A DNA stretch of 64,000 bases, taken from contig NZ_JACDXJ010000001.1 in the NCBI RefSeq assembly GCF_013520865.1, forward strand, positions 434,001 to 498,000, read 5' to 3'. Within the stretch, counting starts at the first letter, position 1; every line of letters begins with the position of its first letter. A model generated the notes under the pieces. It searched no databases, was not told the origin of the DNA, and saw only the letters and a program-made list of their open reading frames with translations. The translations under genes were made by a program, and so were the position numbers. The DNA comes from Microvirga mediterraneensis (lineage in GTDB: Bacteria; Pseudomonadota; Alphaproteobacteria; Rhizobiales; Beijerinckiaceae). Of this stretch, positions 26,740 through 36,005 are shown piece after piece.

Positions 26740-27531
26740 ATGAGCGCCCAGTCGACAAAGCCGGAAACGCGCGACTTCACCATCCGGGCGGTGAAGACCA
26801 TCGCGGCTTTCGAGCGGACGAACGTGACGGATACCCTGCTGGGCATGTCCCTCACCTTCGTGGCCGGGGCCATCAATGCCGGCGGTTTCCTCGCCGTCGG
26901 CCAGTACACGTCGCACATGTCGGGCATCTTCTCGTCCATGGCCGACAATCTCGCCTTGGGTTCGCTGGGACTGGCGAGCCTGGGGCTCCTGGGGTTCCTG
27001 CCCTTCGTCATGGGGGCTGCCTGCTCGGCCATGCTGATCAACTGGGGCCGGCGGCATCACCTGGGCAGCCGCTACGCCATGCCGCTGATGGTCGAATCTT
27101 TCCTGCTTCTCGGCTTCGGGATCCTGGGCTGGCTCGCCCATCCGTCGCCGGGCTTCGTCGCGGTCGCGATCCCCCTGCTCTGCTTCATCATGGGCCTGCA
27201 GAACGCCACCGTGACGAAGATCTCCGGCGCGCGCATGCGCACCACCCATGTGACCGGCATCGTCACGGATATCGGCATCGAACTCGGCAAGCTACTCTAC
27301 TGGAACCGGAATGCGCATAATCCGGACCGGATCATGGCGGACCGCGAGAAGCTGCGCCTGCTCGTCCTGCTGCTCGCGTCGTTCTTCATCGGGGGCGTTA
27401 TAGGAGCCGTCGGGTTCAGCCATGTCGGCTTCCTCTTCGCGCTTCCCTTCGCTCTCCTGCTGCTTCTGCTGGCCGGGCCGCCCCTTGCGGAGGATGCCGC
27501 GACCCTGGCCCGCCGAATGACGAAGCGCTGA
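26740..27531 (+). CDS. YoaK family (DUF1275) membrane protein
   Basis: A 263-aa inner-membrane protein with about six hydrophobic segments. It has the DUF1275 features FVAGAINAGGFLAVGQYTSHMSG early and GLQNATVTKISGARMRTTHVTG in the middle, the latter being the family's most conserved stretch. The function is unknown; a transport role is often assumed. It begins 13 bases after the palindromic repeat and is followed 41 bases later by the AI-2E-type gene. Confidence 0.88.
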   Translation: MSAQSTKPETRDFTIRAVKTIAAFERTNVTDTLLGMSLTFVAGAINAGGFLAVGQYTSHMSGIFSSMADNLALGSLGLASLGLLGFLPFVMGAACSAMLINWGRRHHLGSRYAMPLMVESFLLLGFGILGWLAHPSPGFVAVAIPLLCFIMGLQNATVTKISGARMRTTHVTGIVTDIGIELGKLLYWNRNAHNPDRIMADREKLRLLVLLLASFFIGGVIGAVGFSHVGFLFALPFALLLLLLAGPPLAEDAATLARRMTKR

Positions 27532-27572
27532 TGCGCCATTGGCCCGGAGCCGAGAACGCCTAGATTCCCCCT

Positions 27573-28676
27573 ATGCAAGAGAAAGCCGCGGCTCCCTTGT
27601 CCCACCCGTTCGACGGCGATGCTCCCGATGCCCGCGCCCGGCGGGTCACGCGCCTGATCGGCGCGGCGGCGCTCGTCGGGCTCGCTCTCTGGATGATCGG
27701 CTCCTATCTCACCGCCATCGGCTGGGCGGCGATCATCGCCATCAGCGTCTGGCCGCTCTATCGCCGGTTCCAGGCCCGTCTGGGAGGCTCACGCCTCGCC
27801 GCCCCCCTGCTGACGACGATCGGCCTCGCCGTGCTTCTTCTCGTGCCGGTCGCCCTCGTGCTGACCGAGATCGGCCGGGAGAGCCAGTTCGTCATGGAAT
27901 GGCTCACGCGGCTGCAGCAGACCGGCATGCCGGTGCCCGAATGGGTCCATCGCCTGCCGCTCGTCGGCCAGCATCTGGACACCTGGTGGCAAGCGCATCT
28001 GGGCCGCCCGGAATCCGCCGGGCAGCTCTTGAGCGGCATCGACAGCCAGACCCTGACCGAATGGTCGAGAACCCTGGGTGGGGCGCTGGCAACGCGCCTT
28101 CTGCATACCTTCCTGACATTCCTGGTCCTGTTCATGCTGCTGCGCCATGGCAGCGAGATCGGCCGGCACGTGCTGGCCGCCATCGATCGCTGGTTCGGGG
28201 CGCCAGGCGAACGGCTGGCGGAGACCATGGCGTCGGCCGTGCGCGGGACGGTGAACGGGACGATCCTCGTCGCCGTGGGCGAAGCCATCCTGATCGGCAT
28301 CGGCTTCGTGGTCGCGGGCGTGCCGCACGCGGTCCTGTTCGCCTTCCTGACCGCCGCCTTCGCCATGCTGCCGATGGGCGCCTGGTTCGCCTTCGTGACC
28401 GCCGCCATCGTGCTGGTTCTCGCCGGCGGATCCGTTCTGGCGGCCGCGGGCGTCGTGGGCTGGGGCGCGGCCGTCATGCTGATCGGCGACAATCTCGTCC
28501 AGCCGGCCCTGATCGGCGGAACGGCGCATATTCCCTTCCTGTGGACCCTGTTCGGCATCCTCGGCGGCCTCGAGACCTTCGGCCTGATCGGCCTCTTCCT
28601 CGGCCCGGTCCTCATGGCCGCCCTCCTGACCATATGGCGGCAGCAGAGCGGGCCTGTTCCGGATCATCCGGCCTAA
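27573..28676 (+). CDS. AI-2E family transporter
   Basis: A 367-aa polytopic membrane protein of the AI-2E/TqsA/PerM family. A pair of hydrophobic helices near residues 28-65 is followed by a soluble helical region and then by five or so helices, with the family motif in VNGTILVAVGEAILIGIGF and the C-terminal DNLVQPALIGGTAHI, LFGILGGLETFGLIGLFLGP. Members export autoinducer-2 or act as Na+/H+ antiporters in other species. Which applies here cannot be read from sequence. Confidence 0.88.
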   Translation: MQEKAAAPLSHPFDGDAPDARARRVTRLIGAAALVGLALWMIGSYLTAIGWAAIIAISVWPLYRRFQARLGGSRLAAPLLTTIGLAVLLLVPVALVLTEIGRESQFVMEWLTRLQQTGMPVPEWVHRLPLVGQHLDTWWQAHLGRPESAGQLLSGIDSQTLTEWSRTLGGALATRLLHTFLTFLVLFMLLRHGSEIGRHVLAAIDRWFGAPGERLAETMASAVRGTVNGTILVAVGEAILIGIGFVVAGVPHAVLFAFLTAAFAMLPMGAWFAFVTAAIVLVLAGGSVLAAAGVVGWGAAVMLIGDNLVQPALIGGTAHIPFLWTLFGILGGLETFGLIGLFLGPVLMAALLTIWRQQSGPVPDHPA

Positions 28677-28730
28677 GGAACATCTGCGAAGGCTGGGCGG
28701 TTCATCCCTGACACAAAGGAGCCGCCCGCC

Positions 28731-29078
28731 ATGCCCCGGATCAACCCCAACCCCGTCGAGGCCCTGGCCCGTTTCGGCTACGGAGCGCGGGGGGTTGTCT
28801 ATGGGCTCGTCGGGGGGCTTGCCCTTCTCGCCGCCATCGGCTCCGGCGGACAGACGGGAGGAAGCCGCAGCGCCCTGCAGACGCTGCTCTCGCAACCGTT
28901 CGGGAAGCTCTGGCTGGTCCTGATCGCCCTCGGCCTCTTCGGCTTCTGCGCCTGGCGGGTGCTGGAGGCCCTGACCGACGCCGACAATCGCGGCTCGGAC
29001 GCGAAGGGCTGGGGCATCAGGGTGGCCCATCTGATCAGCGGCGTCATCTATGCGGGTGGTCTGCCCCCTGCAAAGTGA
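28731..29078 (+). pseudogene. DUF1206 membrane protein, truncated by an IS element
   Basis: The first ~108 residues are a DUF1206 N-terminus with the family start EALARFGYGARGVVYGLVGGLALLAA and a second hydrophobic segment LWLVLIALGLFGFCAWRVLEAL. DUF1206 proteins are normally about 260-280 aa with six helices. The frame enters the left end of the IS element at 29057 and stops at 29078, so the last 7 residues are foreign. The missing two thirds of the gene are not found on the other side of the element. Confidence 0.85.
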
Positions 29079-29120
29079 TCCTCCCTGAAGTATGGCTTTT
29101 AAGCCGAAGGAGGACTGAAG

Positions 29121-29399
29121 ATGGGCAAGAAGCGGCATACAGCCGAAGAGATCGTTTCCAAGTTGCGGCAGGTTGACGTGCTGACGGCACAAGGCCGGAC
29201 AGTCGCGGAGGCGATCCGGCAGATTGGTGTGACGGAGGTCACGTACTACAGGTGGCGCTCCGAGTACGGCGGCCTCAAATCCGACCAGGTCAAGCGGCTC
29301 AAGGAACTCGAGATGGAGAACGCCCGGTTGCGTCGAGCGGTCTCGGATCTCACCCTGGAGAAGCTCATCCTCAAGGAGGCCGCCTCGGGAAACTACTGA
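29121..29399 (+). CDS. IS3-family transposase OrfA
   Basis: A 92-aa protein with a transposase_8 helix-turn-helix (RHTAEEIVSKLRQVDVL, then VTEVTYYRWRSEYGG) that recognises the IS ends, followed by a leucine-zipper-like helix (LKELEMENARLRRAVSDLTL). In IS3 elements it is made alone or fused to OrfB by a -1 ribosomal frameshift. Its stop TGA overlaps the CTG at which the OrfB frame would begin independently. Confidence 0.92.
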   Translation: MGKKRHTAEEIVSKLRQVDVLTAQGRTVAEAIRQIGVTEVTYYRWRSEYGGLKSDQVKRLKELEMENARLRRAVSDLTLEKLILKEAASGNY

Positions 29400-30256
29400 G
29401 CCCCGCCCGCCGTCGCGCCTGTGTGCGGCATGTGATCGCCAGGTACGGCGTCTCAGAACGGCTGGCCTGCCGGGTCCTGGGCCAGCACCGTTCCACCCAG
29501 CGCAAGATCCCCAAGCAGCCGGAAGATGAGGCGGCCCTGACCGCCGACATCATTGCCTTGGCCACCCAGTACGGCCGCTATGGCTACCGGCGCATCACGG
29601 CCCTGCTGCGGGACGCCGGCTGGCTGGTGAACAAGAAGCGGGTCGAGCGGATCTGGCGACGGGAGGGGCTCAAAGTGCCGCAAAAGCAACCGAAGAAGGG
29701 GCGGCTCTGGCTCAACGACGGATCCTGCATCCGGCTGAGGCCGGAGTATCCCAACCACGTCTGGAGCTACGACTTTGTCGAGGATCGCACCCATGACGGG
29801 CGCAAGTTCCGCATGCTCAACATCATTGACGAGTTCACGCGTGAATGCCTGGCCATCCGAGTGAACCGGAAGCTGAAAGCCGTCGATGTCATCGACGTGC
29901 TCTCGGACCTGTTCATCCTGCGCGGTATTCCGGGCCATATTCGTTCCGACAACGGCAGCGAATTCGTGGCCCAAGCGGTTCGGGCCTGGATCGGTGCGGT
30001 TGGGGCGAAGACGGCTTACATTGAGCCGGGTAGTCCCTGGGAGAACGGCTATTGCGAGAGCTTCAACTCGAAGCTTCGCGATGAACTGCTGAAAGGAGAG
30101 ATCTTCTACACCCTGCAGGAGGCAAAGGTGGTGATCGAAAATTGGCGCCGCCATTACAACACGGTGCGCCCGCACTCATCCTTGGGCTACCGACCGCCCG
30201 CACCAGAGGTCCTGGTCCTGGCTTCCAAGCTGGCGTCCAGACCAACGCTGAATTAA
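29396..30256 (+). CDS. IS3-family transposase OrfB (DDE integrase core)
   Basis: The catalytic part of the transposase. An HTH_21 region (YGRYGYRRITALLRDAGW) precedes the rve integrase core with the DDE triad: Asp in WSYDFVEDRT, Asp in IRSDNGSEF and Glu in NGYCESFNSKLRDE. The C-terminus has NTVRPHSSLGYRPP. The reading frame is -1 relative to OrfA and extends open upstream to 29252, as expected for frameshift production of an OrfAB fusion. The exact slippage point is not determined. The gene appears intact. Confidence 0.9.
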   Translation: MSPARRRACVRHVIARYGVSERLACRVLGQHRSTQRKIPKQPEDEAALTADIIALATQYGRYGYRRITALLRDAGWLVNKKRVERIWRREGLKVPQKQPKKGRLWLNDGSCIRLRPEYPNHVWSYDFVEDRTHDGRKFRMLNIIDEFTRECLAIRVNRKLKAVDVIDVLSDLFILRGIPGHIRSDNGSEFVAQAVRAWIGAVGAKTAYIEPGSPWENGYCESFNSKLRDELLKGEIFYTLQEAKVVIENWRRHYNTVRPHSSLGYRPPAPEVLVLASKLASRPTLN

Positions 30257-30269
30257 CATCACACACGGA

Positions 30270-31622
30270 TCACCTACATGGGGCAGGCCATACCCAAGCG
30301 GATGCAGCAAGCTTCATTCGTTCAACAACATCATGATATTCATTCAAGCTCCTAAAGGAGGACTTCCTAACCGTATAGCTTAAATGCCTTTGTCCTCGGG
30401 CCCAGAACTGAGGTCGACCGCTACGATCTGTCATTACAAGGAGTTCGCCTGAGGGAGGAGAAGCTGCGTTTTTATCTTTCTGCCCTCGAATTTCATTCAG
30501 ATGGGCTCTCACCTCGTCGGCACTTGAAAGCGTATCTCCTTCAACCAGATAATAGTCGCGAGCAACCTCTCGATCATCTGTAATCGTGATTTTCGGGAGT
30601 TGACCCAAGAAGAGCTTAAAGGCCGCTTCGTCGCCAGGCTTCTCTAGCACATGGGAGTATTCATCGGTCGTTGCTGATGCAAATTGTTTCCCAGAATCAG
30701 CTTTGAAATGCGCGGGATCAGTTATTTCATACAGGGTATCCTCATCTAATTTGCCGGTTTCATCAATCCCACGCGCTCTTTGCAGTTGCTTAAGATACAC
30801 TGACAGGTCGGGATCTACGAACGCACCGGGACCGGTGGGCAGTATTCCTAACACTTTCAGCTGGTCAGCGACGGCATTGCGTTCACTGGAGGTAAGTCCC
30901 GGCTCTTCAAAACTCCCCGTTGAACTACGAAGATATCGCTGCGCTCTGGCTAACCAAATTCGTGACTCAGCAAGTCCATTTATTCCGCCATTGACGGCCT
31001 TGCGGACACTCGCAATATCGTCCTTATCCGCGATCGTGTTAATTCCGCGAGCCTTCCAGTAAGCTACTGCTGTCTGGAACGCCCCGAACGGGGTTCTGGC
31101 GAGGTCTGGCTCCTCTTCGAGTTTAATGTTTAATTCGGAGCCTCGGCTGGCGAAGTTTCCCCGTCCAGTCAATTGGACCAATCCAGAGCCTCTATAAATC
31201 CAACCATCCTCGGGAAGTCGGTTTCCGAGCCGGTTTCCATAAACGAAGTTCGCAATTCTAACCGGCTGGTTCGCCAATTGGGCCGCCATCTCGGGACTAA
31301 CTCGCCTCGGAAAAATCTGCAGCAAGCGGGCGGCCGAATAATTGAGATTTTCCGCCAAATATCGAAAGCCACCTGTCTCCGTGGCTAATTGCGCTATGAA
31401 ATGCTCGATCCTTTTCGTTCCGACAATTCCTGCTTGGCTAGCGATCTTCCAATTCGACACCATCGTGGACACGACATCCGCTCGCGCTCTCGGAGAAAAT
31501 CTAGCGAGGCTCGCAGCATCAATAACAACAACATCCCTGGGCTGCGGCTTGGTCTTGGCGAAAGCGACGCCCGTAAGGAACGGAAGCGTGACAATTATGA
31601 GCGCAGAAAGACACGTGAACAT
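30270..31622 (-). pseudogene. Secreted GH19 chitinase/endolysin-like protein with 3' end replaced by IS sequence
   Basis: An open frame of 450 aa. It has a signal peptide (LSALIIVTLPFLTGVAFA), then a GH19 lysozyme-like domain with HFIAQLATETGGF (catalytic Glu), WIYRGSGLVQLTGRGNF and AVNGGINGLAESRIWL. A peptidoglycan-binding-like segment follows (VYLKQLQRARGIDETGKLDEDTL). GH19 endolysins cleave the glycan strands of peptidoglycan. The last seven codons and the stop are supplied by the right end of the IS (from 30290 down), so the native C-terminus is lost. Activity may remain because the catalytic domain is complete. The gene shows lower G+C than the core. Confidence 0.75.
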
Positions 31623-32282
31623 ACGAGGCTCCCGATGCGATATCAGAATAATTGTCTTTGTGTTAGGTATTTGATCCCGCCTGAGAAAGAACCCGATCCT
31701 TCAGCTTACAAAAGCGCGCTGATTTAACCGAGAGGCTAAACTATATAGTTTTTGACAAGATTAATCTCCTACGCTTTTGAGCTACCTTGCAAGAGGTAAA
31801 TGAACGCCATCGGCCATTTATAGATCTTCGACTGACGAACGCTGCAGCGAATCCAATTGCGAGTATGTTGGTTATACTCCAACCCACTCGGCTCCATTTA
31901 TGCCTAGCCTTACCCACGGCATTCGGCTAACCCCAATCTACTCGCACAGAGGCGACAGACACCTCAAAAGAACTCCAATTGCGGGTATGAGAAAGCTTCC
32001 TCCGTACTAATATATTATTCGTACGACCCGTCATGGAACTACTAGGAGCCGCTTCCCCACAGCCATATACGCGCTCGCGCGGAGGCGCCGCTGGGCTGGC
32101 GTGAGGCGGTGGAGCTATAGTAGGGCTAGGCGGTGCCGCAGCGGCGTCCGCAGGGCCACGGCGCGGCGGCACTGTGTATATGGTGGCATAGGGTGGGCGG
32201 AGCGGCACAGAAAGTCGACTTTGCTTGGCCAGTCCCATTGGCTATCGTCTCGGATGCCCCTAAGCGAGCTTCACTACGCCCT
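31623..32282. other. Gene-free stretch in the accessory region
   Basis: About 660 bases between divergent genes. The first part is AT-rich and should hold the promoter of the GH19 gene. The part from about 32040 to 32215 is unusually GC-rich with short inverted repeats such as GTGCCGC/GCGGCAC. Short open frames on both strands look random in composition, and I see no convincing gene. Confidence 0.5.
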
Positions 32283-33158
32283 ATGACTTTACTCCCGCAA
32301 CACCTCACACGGTACATCTCCTTAACGCAGTTTTTTGAGCAATTAGGGAGGCTAACGTTTGCCGAATCGTGGAGTGGGCGGGAGATCAGCGCCGACACGG
32401 TCATCCCCTATGAAGAAGCTTTAGTGCTTAGTGCTGAGTTGAAAGCTAAATCGGCCGAGCTTGCCAAGAGGTCAGGGCAGTCCGACATTGATTATGTCGA
32501 TCACCTAATTCGCCAGAATGAGCTGACTGGAGATCTAGATCATAATGCTCCATTCCGACGGCTTATCTACCGGCTGGATTTTTTACATTCATATTTCCGT
32601 GCCCACCCTATAGAAGATAAAGCTGGATACGAAACCGCTTATTCCACCCACCTGCGCAGGCAATCTACTGTCGAGAAGATCCGCGAAGTTTTGGCGCAGC
32701 AGGCTCTTCAGGCCTTCGAGTCGACCGAGGATGGTCGCCGTGAAGTGTCAGGCGATGTATGGGGGTCGAAGGACGTTGATCTCGATATTGAAGCTAACTC
32801 TGCGAGAGCTGGCCCCCGAAAGCTTGTAAACATCTCCTTTCATCTCGACGACGCTCAGCGAATTATCTCGAGTTTAGCCGGCAGGGCCATCGCCACGGGA
32901 AAAGCCGAGGCGGACGCTAAGAGGTGCCTTATTACCATGATGAACGATCATGGAACGGCTCGCCGCTCCAAGTCTGAGGTCTGGAAAGAGCTTAAGGGCG
33001 AGTTTCCGGGCCTCTCGGAAAAAGGATTTGAACGTGCATGGACCGCTGCTTGCGAGGCAACTAGGTCGGGCTGGAACAAAGCCGGCCGTCCCCGTGGTGT
33101 CCCCGTATCCCAAAAAAGCCAGCGCGCAAAATCACCTCGAAATCTCCGCGGCAATTAA
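32283..33158 (+). CDS. Hypothetical protein of the mobile element, 291 aa
   Basis: Not recognised. The ATG at 32283 is chosen because the upstream part of the open frame (from 32133) is low-complexity and has no protein character. The protein is soluble and largely helical: LTQFFEQLGRLTFAESWSG near the start, a middle part rich in charged residues, and a basic, proline-containing tail (NKAGRPRGVPVSQKSQRAKSP) that could bind nucleic acid. It is followed by a small DNA-binding protein and the primase/helicase gene on the same strand, so a role in the element's own biology is likely. Confidence 0.6.
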   Translation: MTLLPQHLTRYISLTQFFEQLGRLTFAESWSGREISADTVIPYEEALVLSAELKAKSAELAKRSGQSDIDYVDHLIRQNELTGDLDHNAPFRRLIYRLDFLHSYFRAHPIEDKAGYETAYSTHLRRQSTVEKIREVLAQQALQAFESTEDGRREVSGDVWGSKDVDLDIEANSARAGPRKLVNISFHLDDAQRIISSLAGRAIATGKAEADAKRCLITMMNDHGTARRSKSEVWKELKGEFPGLSEKGFERAWTAACEATRSGWNKAGRPRGVPVSQKSQRAKSPRNLRGN

Positions 33159-33226
33159 ATCACGACGGCTATTAAGGGAGACGCGACAGCCTCAGTTTCT
33201 ACCCACGTCAATTGTGACGTGGAGAA

Positions 33227-33469
33227 ATGACCGTGCAGACAAAAATTTCAAATTCCGGGACCTACAGGAATGAGGCTAAGCAGTTAGCTTCGTTTCCCGA
33301 CCACGACAAGCTGAGGACCTTCCGCGCAGCATCTGAGGCGTTGAATATCCCCTATTTCAAAATTCAGCGCGCTGCGCAATCAGGGATAATCCCGACCTAT
33401 TCGATCCTAAACTCGCGCAAATACGTGAAGCTGAGCGATATTCTGAAGGCAATGTCGCCCTCTCTCTAA
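33227..33469 (+). CDS. Small putative DNA-binding protein (excisionase/MerR-like HTH)
   Basis: An 80-aa protein. The segment LRTFRAASEALNIPYFKIQRAAQSGIIPTY followed by SRKYVKLSDILKAM has the layout of excisionase- or MerR-type winged helix-turn-helix proteins, where a recognition helix is followed by a short strand and K/R residue. A GTGGAGAA ribosome site precedes the ATG. It sits between the unknown 291-aa gene and the VapE gene, a usual place for a regulator or excisionase in small integrative elements. The assignment rests on pattern only. Confidence 0.6.
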   Translation: MTVQTKISNSGTYRNEAKQLASFPDHDKLRTFRAASEALNIPYFKIQRAAQSGIIPTYSILNSRKYVKLSDILKAMSPSL

Positions 33470-33548
33470 CTCCTCTTCCCACAATCTTCGCCTCACCAAC
33501 CGCGCATGTCATTTGCGTGAACGGGTTCGGCTGTCCTGAGAAAGCATC

Positions 33549-33749
33549 ATGATGCCCCAAGATACTGACAATACTCTCTCAAATCTCCCTCTCCGGGACA
33601 ACGGAGATGACTTCCTTCTCCCAGAGCACGACCCAAACTCGCTTGTGAACCGACTTGCTCAGGAAACAGCTATCATCTCGGCCCCCTCGGTCTCTTTCTA
33701 TGCTCTCCGCGATTACTTCGTCTTCGTCATTAAAAGGCAACCCGACTGA
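33549..33749 (+). CDS. Possible small protein, 66 aa
   Basis: An open frame starting MMPQDTDNTLSNLPLRDNGDD between the HTH gene and vapE on the same strand. It is acidic at the N-terminus and ends in a hydrophobic stretch, FYALRDYFVFVIKRQ. No family is recognised and the ribosome site is weak, so it may not be a gene. Confidence 0.35.
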   Translation: MMPQDTDNTLSNLPLRDNGDDFLLPEHDPNSLVNRLAQETAIISAPSVSFYALRDYFVFVIKRQPD

Positions 33750-33866
33750 GCCGGCCTGGTCACCGGGCGGCCCGAAGCGGCTATGCCCGCGACACCCATG
33801 ATACCTACGCCTCCTCATCGTACGGCACCGCCCGCGATGGGGGACGGCTGACTTGAGAGAATTCAC

Positions 33867-36005
33867 ATGCTGGACCACATTATCCCCAATACAGCCGAGG
33901 CAGTCGCATTCCTTCAAGCGATGCACCCGGACGGACCCTGGCATCTCGTCGCCATGAAGCCGGATGGGCCGCCTATTGCCCAAACCTTCGACCCAGACAA
34001 TCTCGACGCAATGTCCGCCTGGATCGAGGATCGCCAAGGCGTGGAGAACCTCTACTTCCATGTCAATATCCTGTCGCCGGGTATCCGCAACAATAAGGCG
34101 AAGAAGGGCGACGTCAGCGCGGCGGCTTTCCTCCATGTCGACGTCGATGACGCGAACGCGCTTAGCCGGATCGAACAGCACGCACCAAGGCCTTCGGTCG
34201 TCCTATTTTCAGGCGGTGGGTATCAAGCCTTTTGGCGATTGGATGCGCCTTGCAGCGACCTCGAAAGGATCGAGCGCCGCAGTATGCGCATCGCTGCGGA
34301 GCTCGGTGGCGACAACTGCCATAACATTGACCGGATCATGCGCGTTCCCGGCACGATCAATGTGCCCAACGCCAAGAAGCGAGCGGCGGGACGAATCCCA
34401 ACCCTCGCCTACCTGGTCACGGCATTAACGGACTGGAACCTGTGCTACCCCATCGAAAATTTCACCGAACAGCCGGCCGATCGGCCGACTTTCGCGCCCA
34501 TCTCTGTAGCCATCACGCCGCGTGGAATAGATGACCTACCCAAAAATGTCTCTGGCTCCACGCGGAGCGTGATTCAGGTCGGCGACGACCCCGACCGGCC
34601 GCGCACCGGTGAAGCGCCGCGGTATCCATCACGGAGCGAAGCTGTCTTTCATGTCGCGTGTGAACTTGTGCGCGCCGGCTGTGCAGAGGAGCTGATTGCG
34701 GGTGTTCTCATCAATCCCGATTTCGGCATCTCGGCCTCTATACTTGAGAGAAGAACCCCTATCCCTTATGCCTTAAAGCAGGCGAGGTCTGCGAAGGCGG
34801 CCATCGAAAATGGCTGGCCCGACTGCGATAAGAATGGCAGTCCCCGCGCGACAATGCGCAACGCGGCGGTGGCCATTCGGCGTCTCAGCCTCTCCTGCTC
34901 CTTCGACCTGTTCCGCAATCGTAAGATGGTCGGCGGACAACCGCTCGAAGAGCACCAAGGCGAAATCAGCGACGATGCCTGCATGGCCCTGCGCGGATTG
35001 ATTATCGAGAACTTCGGGTTTGATCCGCGATCGGAGCACGTCCGCGACGCCGTCAATCTCCTTTGTCTCGAGAATGCGTTCCACCCGATCCGGCAGCTGC
35101 TCGACGGGCTGGTCTGGGACGGCGTGCCGCGCATCGATCGATGGATGACCAACTACTTGGGGGCAGAAGATACACCTCTCAACTGCGCAGTCTCCCGTAT
35201 CATACTGATCGCGGCAGTGCGACGGATTAGGCGACCCGGCGTCAAGTTCGACCAGATTGTCGTGCTTGAAGGCAAACAGGGGTCCGGCAAATCGACGGCG
35301 GTGGCGATCCTCGCCGGGCCGGGCAATCATTCCGACCAGGAAATTCTGACCCTTGACGCGAAAGCCCAAATCGAACTGCTCGAAGGTGTTTGGTTCTATG
35401 AACTCGGCGAGGTAGAGGGATTCGGCAAAGCTGAAGTCAACAAAATCAAAGCCTTCGCCTCACGGACCATCGACCGAAGCCGCATGGCCTACGCCCATTA
35501 CTCCACCGCTCGCCCGCGGCAGGCTATTTTCATCGGCACTACCAACGACGACAAATACCTCCGCGATTTGACCGGCAATCGGCGTTTCTGGCCGGTAAAG
35601 ACCGGGTTCATTGACCTCGAAGCGCTTCGTCGGGACCGCGATCAACTCCTCGCCGAGGCGGCGAACCGGGAGCAGCAAGGCGAGAGCATCTCGTTGCCTG
35701 AAGAACTTTGGGAGGTCGCTGCGGTCGAACAGGCCGCGCGGCTCGAAGATGATCCCTGGCTCGAGAAACTGGCAGGCGAACGTGGGGTCGCGCATGGCGA
35801 TATGGTTCGGATCGTTACTCACAAACTTCTCGAGGAAACGCTTCATATCCCCCCAGAACGTCAAACGCAGGCCCATACAAAACGCCTTGCCGTCCTGATG
35901 CGCCAACTGGGATGGGAGCCCAAGAAATTCAACCTCGCAGGCCAAACCATTCGAGGCTATGAGCGCCCAAAACCAACAGAACACCGTGACAAGCAAGCCT
36001 TCTAG
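33867..36005 (+). CDS. Primase-helicase of the VapE family (AEP primase plus virulence-associated E domain)
   Basis: A 712-aa replication protein. The N-terminal ~250 residues form a RepB/AEP-type primase-polymerase-like domain: HVDVDDAN (metal ligands), FSGGGYQAFWRL and DRIMRVPGTINVPN. The C-terminal half is a VapE-type superfamily 3/AAA helicase with Walker A GKQGSGKST at about residue 468, acidic YELGEVEG (Walker B region), and FIGTTNDDKYLRDLTGNRRFWP. Such proteins drive replication of phage satellites and other integrative elements. It lies upstream of a strong hairpin and the integrase, which together look like a replication and integration module. Confidence 0.85.
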   Translation: MLDHIIPNTAEAVAFLQAMHPDGPWHLVAMKPDGPPIAQTFDPDNLDAMSAWIEDRQGVENLYFHVNILSPGIRNNKAKKGDVSAAAFLHVDVDDANALSRIEQHAPRPSVVLFSGGGYQAFWRLDAPCSDLERIERRSMRIAAELGGDNCHNIDRIMRVPGTINVPNAKKRAAGRIPTLAYLVTALTDWNLCYPIENFTEQPADRPTFAPISVAITPRGIDDLPKNVSGSTRSVIQVGDDPDRPRTGEAPRYPSRSEAVFHVACELVRAGCAEELIAGVLINPDFGISASILERRTPIPYALKQARSAKAAIENGWPDCDKNGSPRATMRNAAVAIRRLSLSCSFDLFRNRKMVGGQPLEEHQGEISDDACMALRGLIIENFGFDPRSEHVRDAVNLLCLENAFHPIRQLLDGLVWDGVPRIDRWMTNYLGAEDTPLNCAVSRIILIAAVRRIRRPGVKFDQIVVLEGKQGSGKSTAVAILAGPGNHSDQEILTLDAKAQIELLEGVWFYELGEVEGFGKAEVNKIKAFASRTIDRSRMAYAHYSTARPRQAIFIGTTNDDKYLRDLTGNRRFWPVKTGFIDLEALRRDRDQLLAEAANREQQGESISLPEELWEVAAVEQAARLEDDPWLEKLAGERGVAHGDMVRIVTHKLLEETLHIPPERQTQAHTKRLAVLMRQLGWEPKKFNLAGQTIRGYERPKPTEHRDKQAF

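Larger units (their letters stand above)
29057..30290 (+). mobile_element. IS3-family insertion sequence, IS407-like group
   Basis: A 1234-bp element. The left end starts TGGTCTGCCCCCTG and continues to GTGATCC; the right end, read on the minus strand, starts TGGCCTGCCCCATG and continues to GTGATCC, giving imperfect terminal inverted repeats of about 24 bp. It holds orfA and orfB in the overlapping -1 arrangement of IS3 elements. The 4 bases flanking it differ (CGGG left, TACC right), so no target duplication is visible. It separates two truncated genes. Confidence 0.9.

Noticed and set aside
29053..30294. Target-site duplication around the IS element
   Set aside because: The flanking bases CGGG and TACC differ, and shifting the ends by a few bases did not give a match.
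31927..32238. 103-aa minus-strand open frame rich in Pro and Ala
   Set aside because: It covers a GC-rich patch with inverted repeats, has no ribosome site and no recognisable protein pattern.
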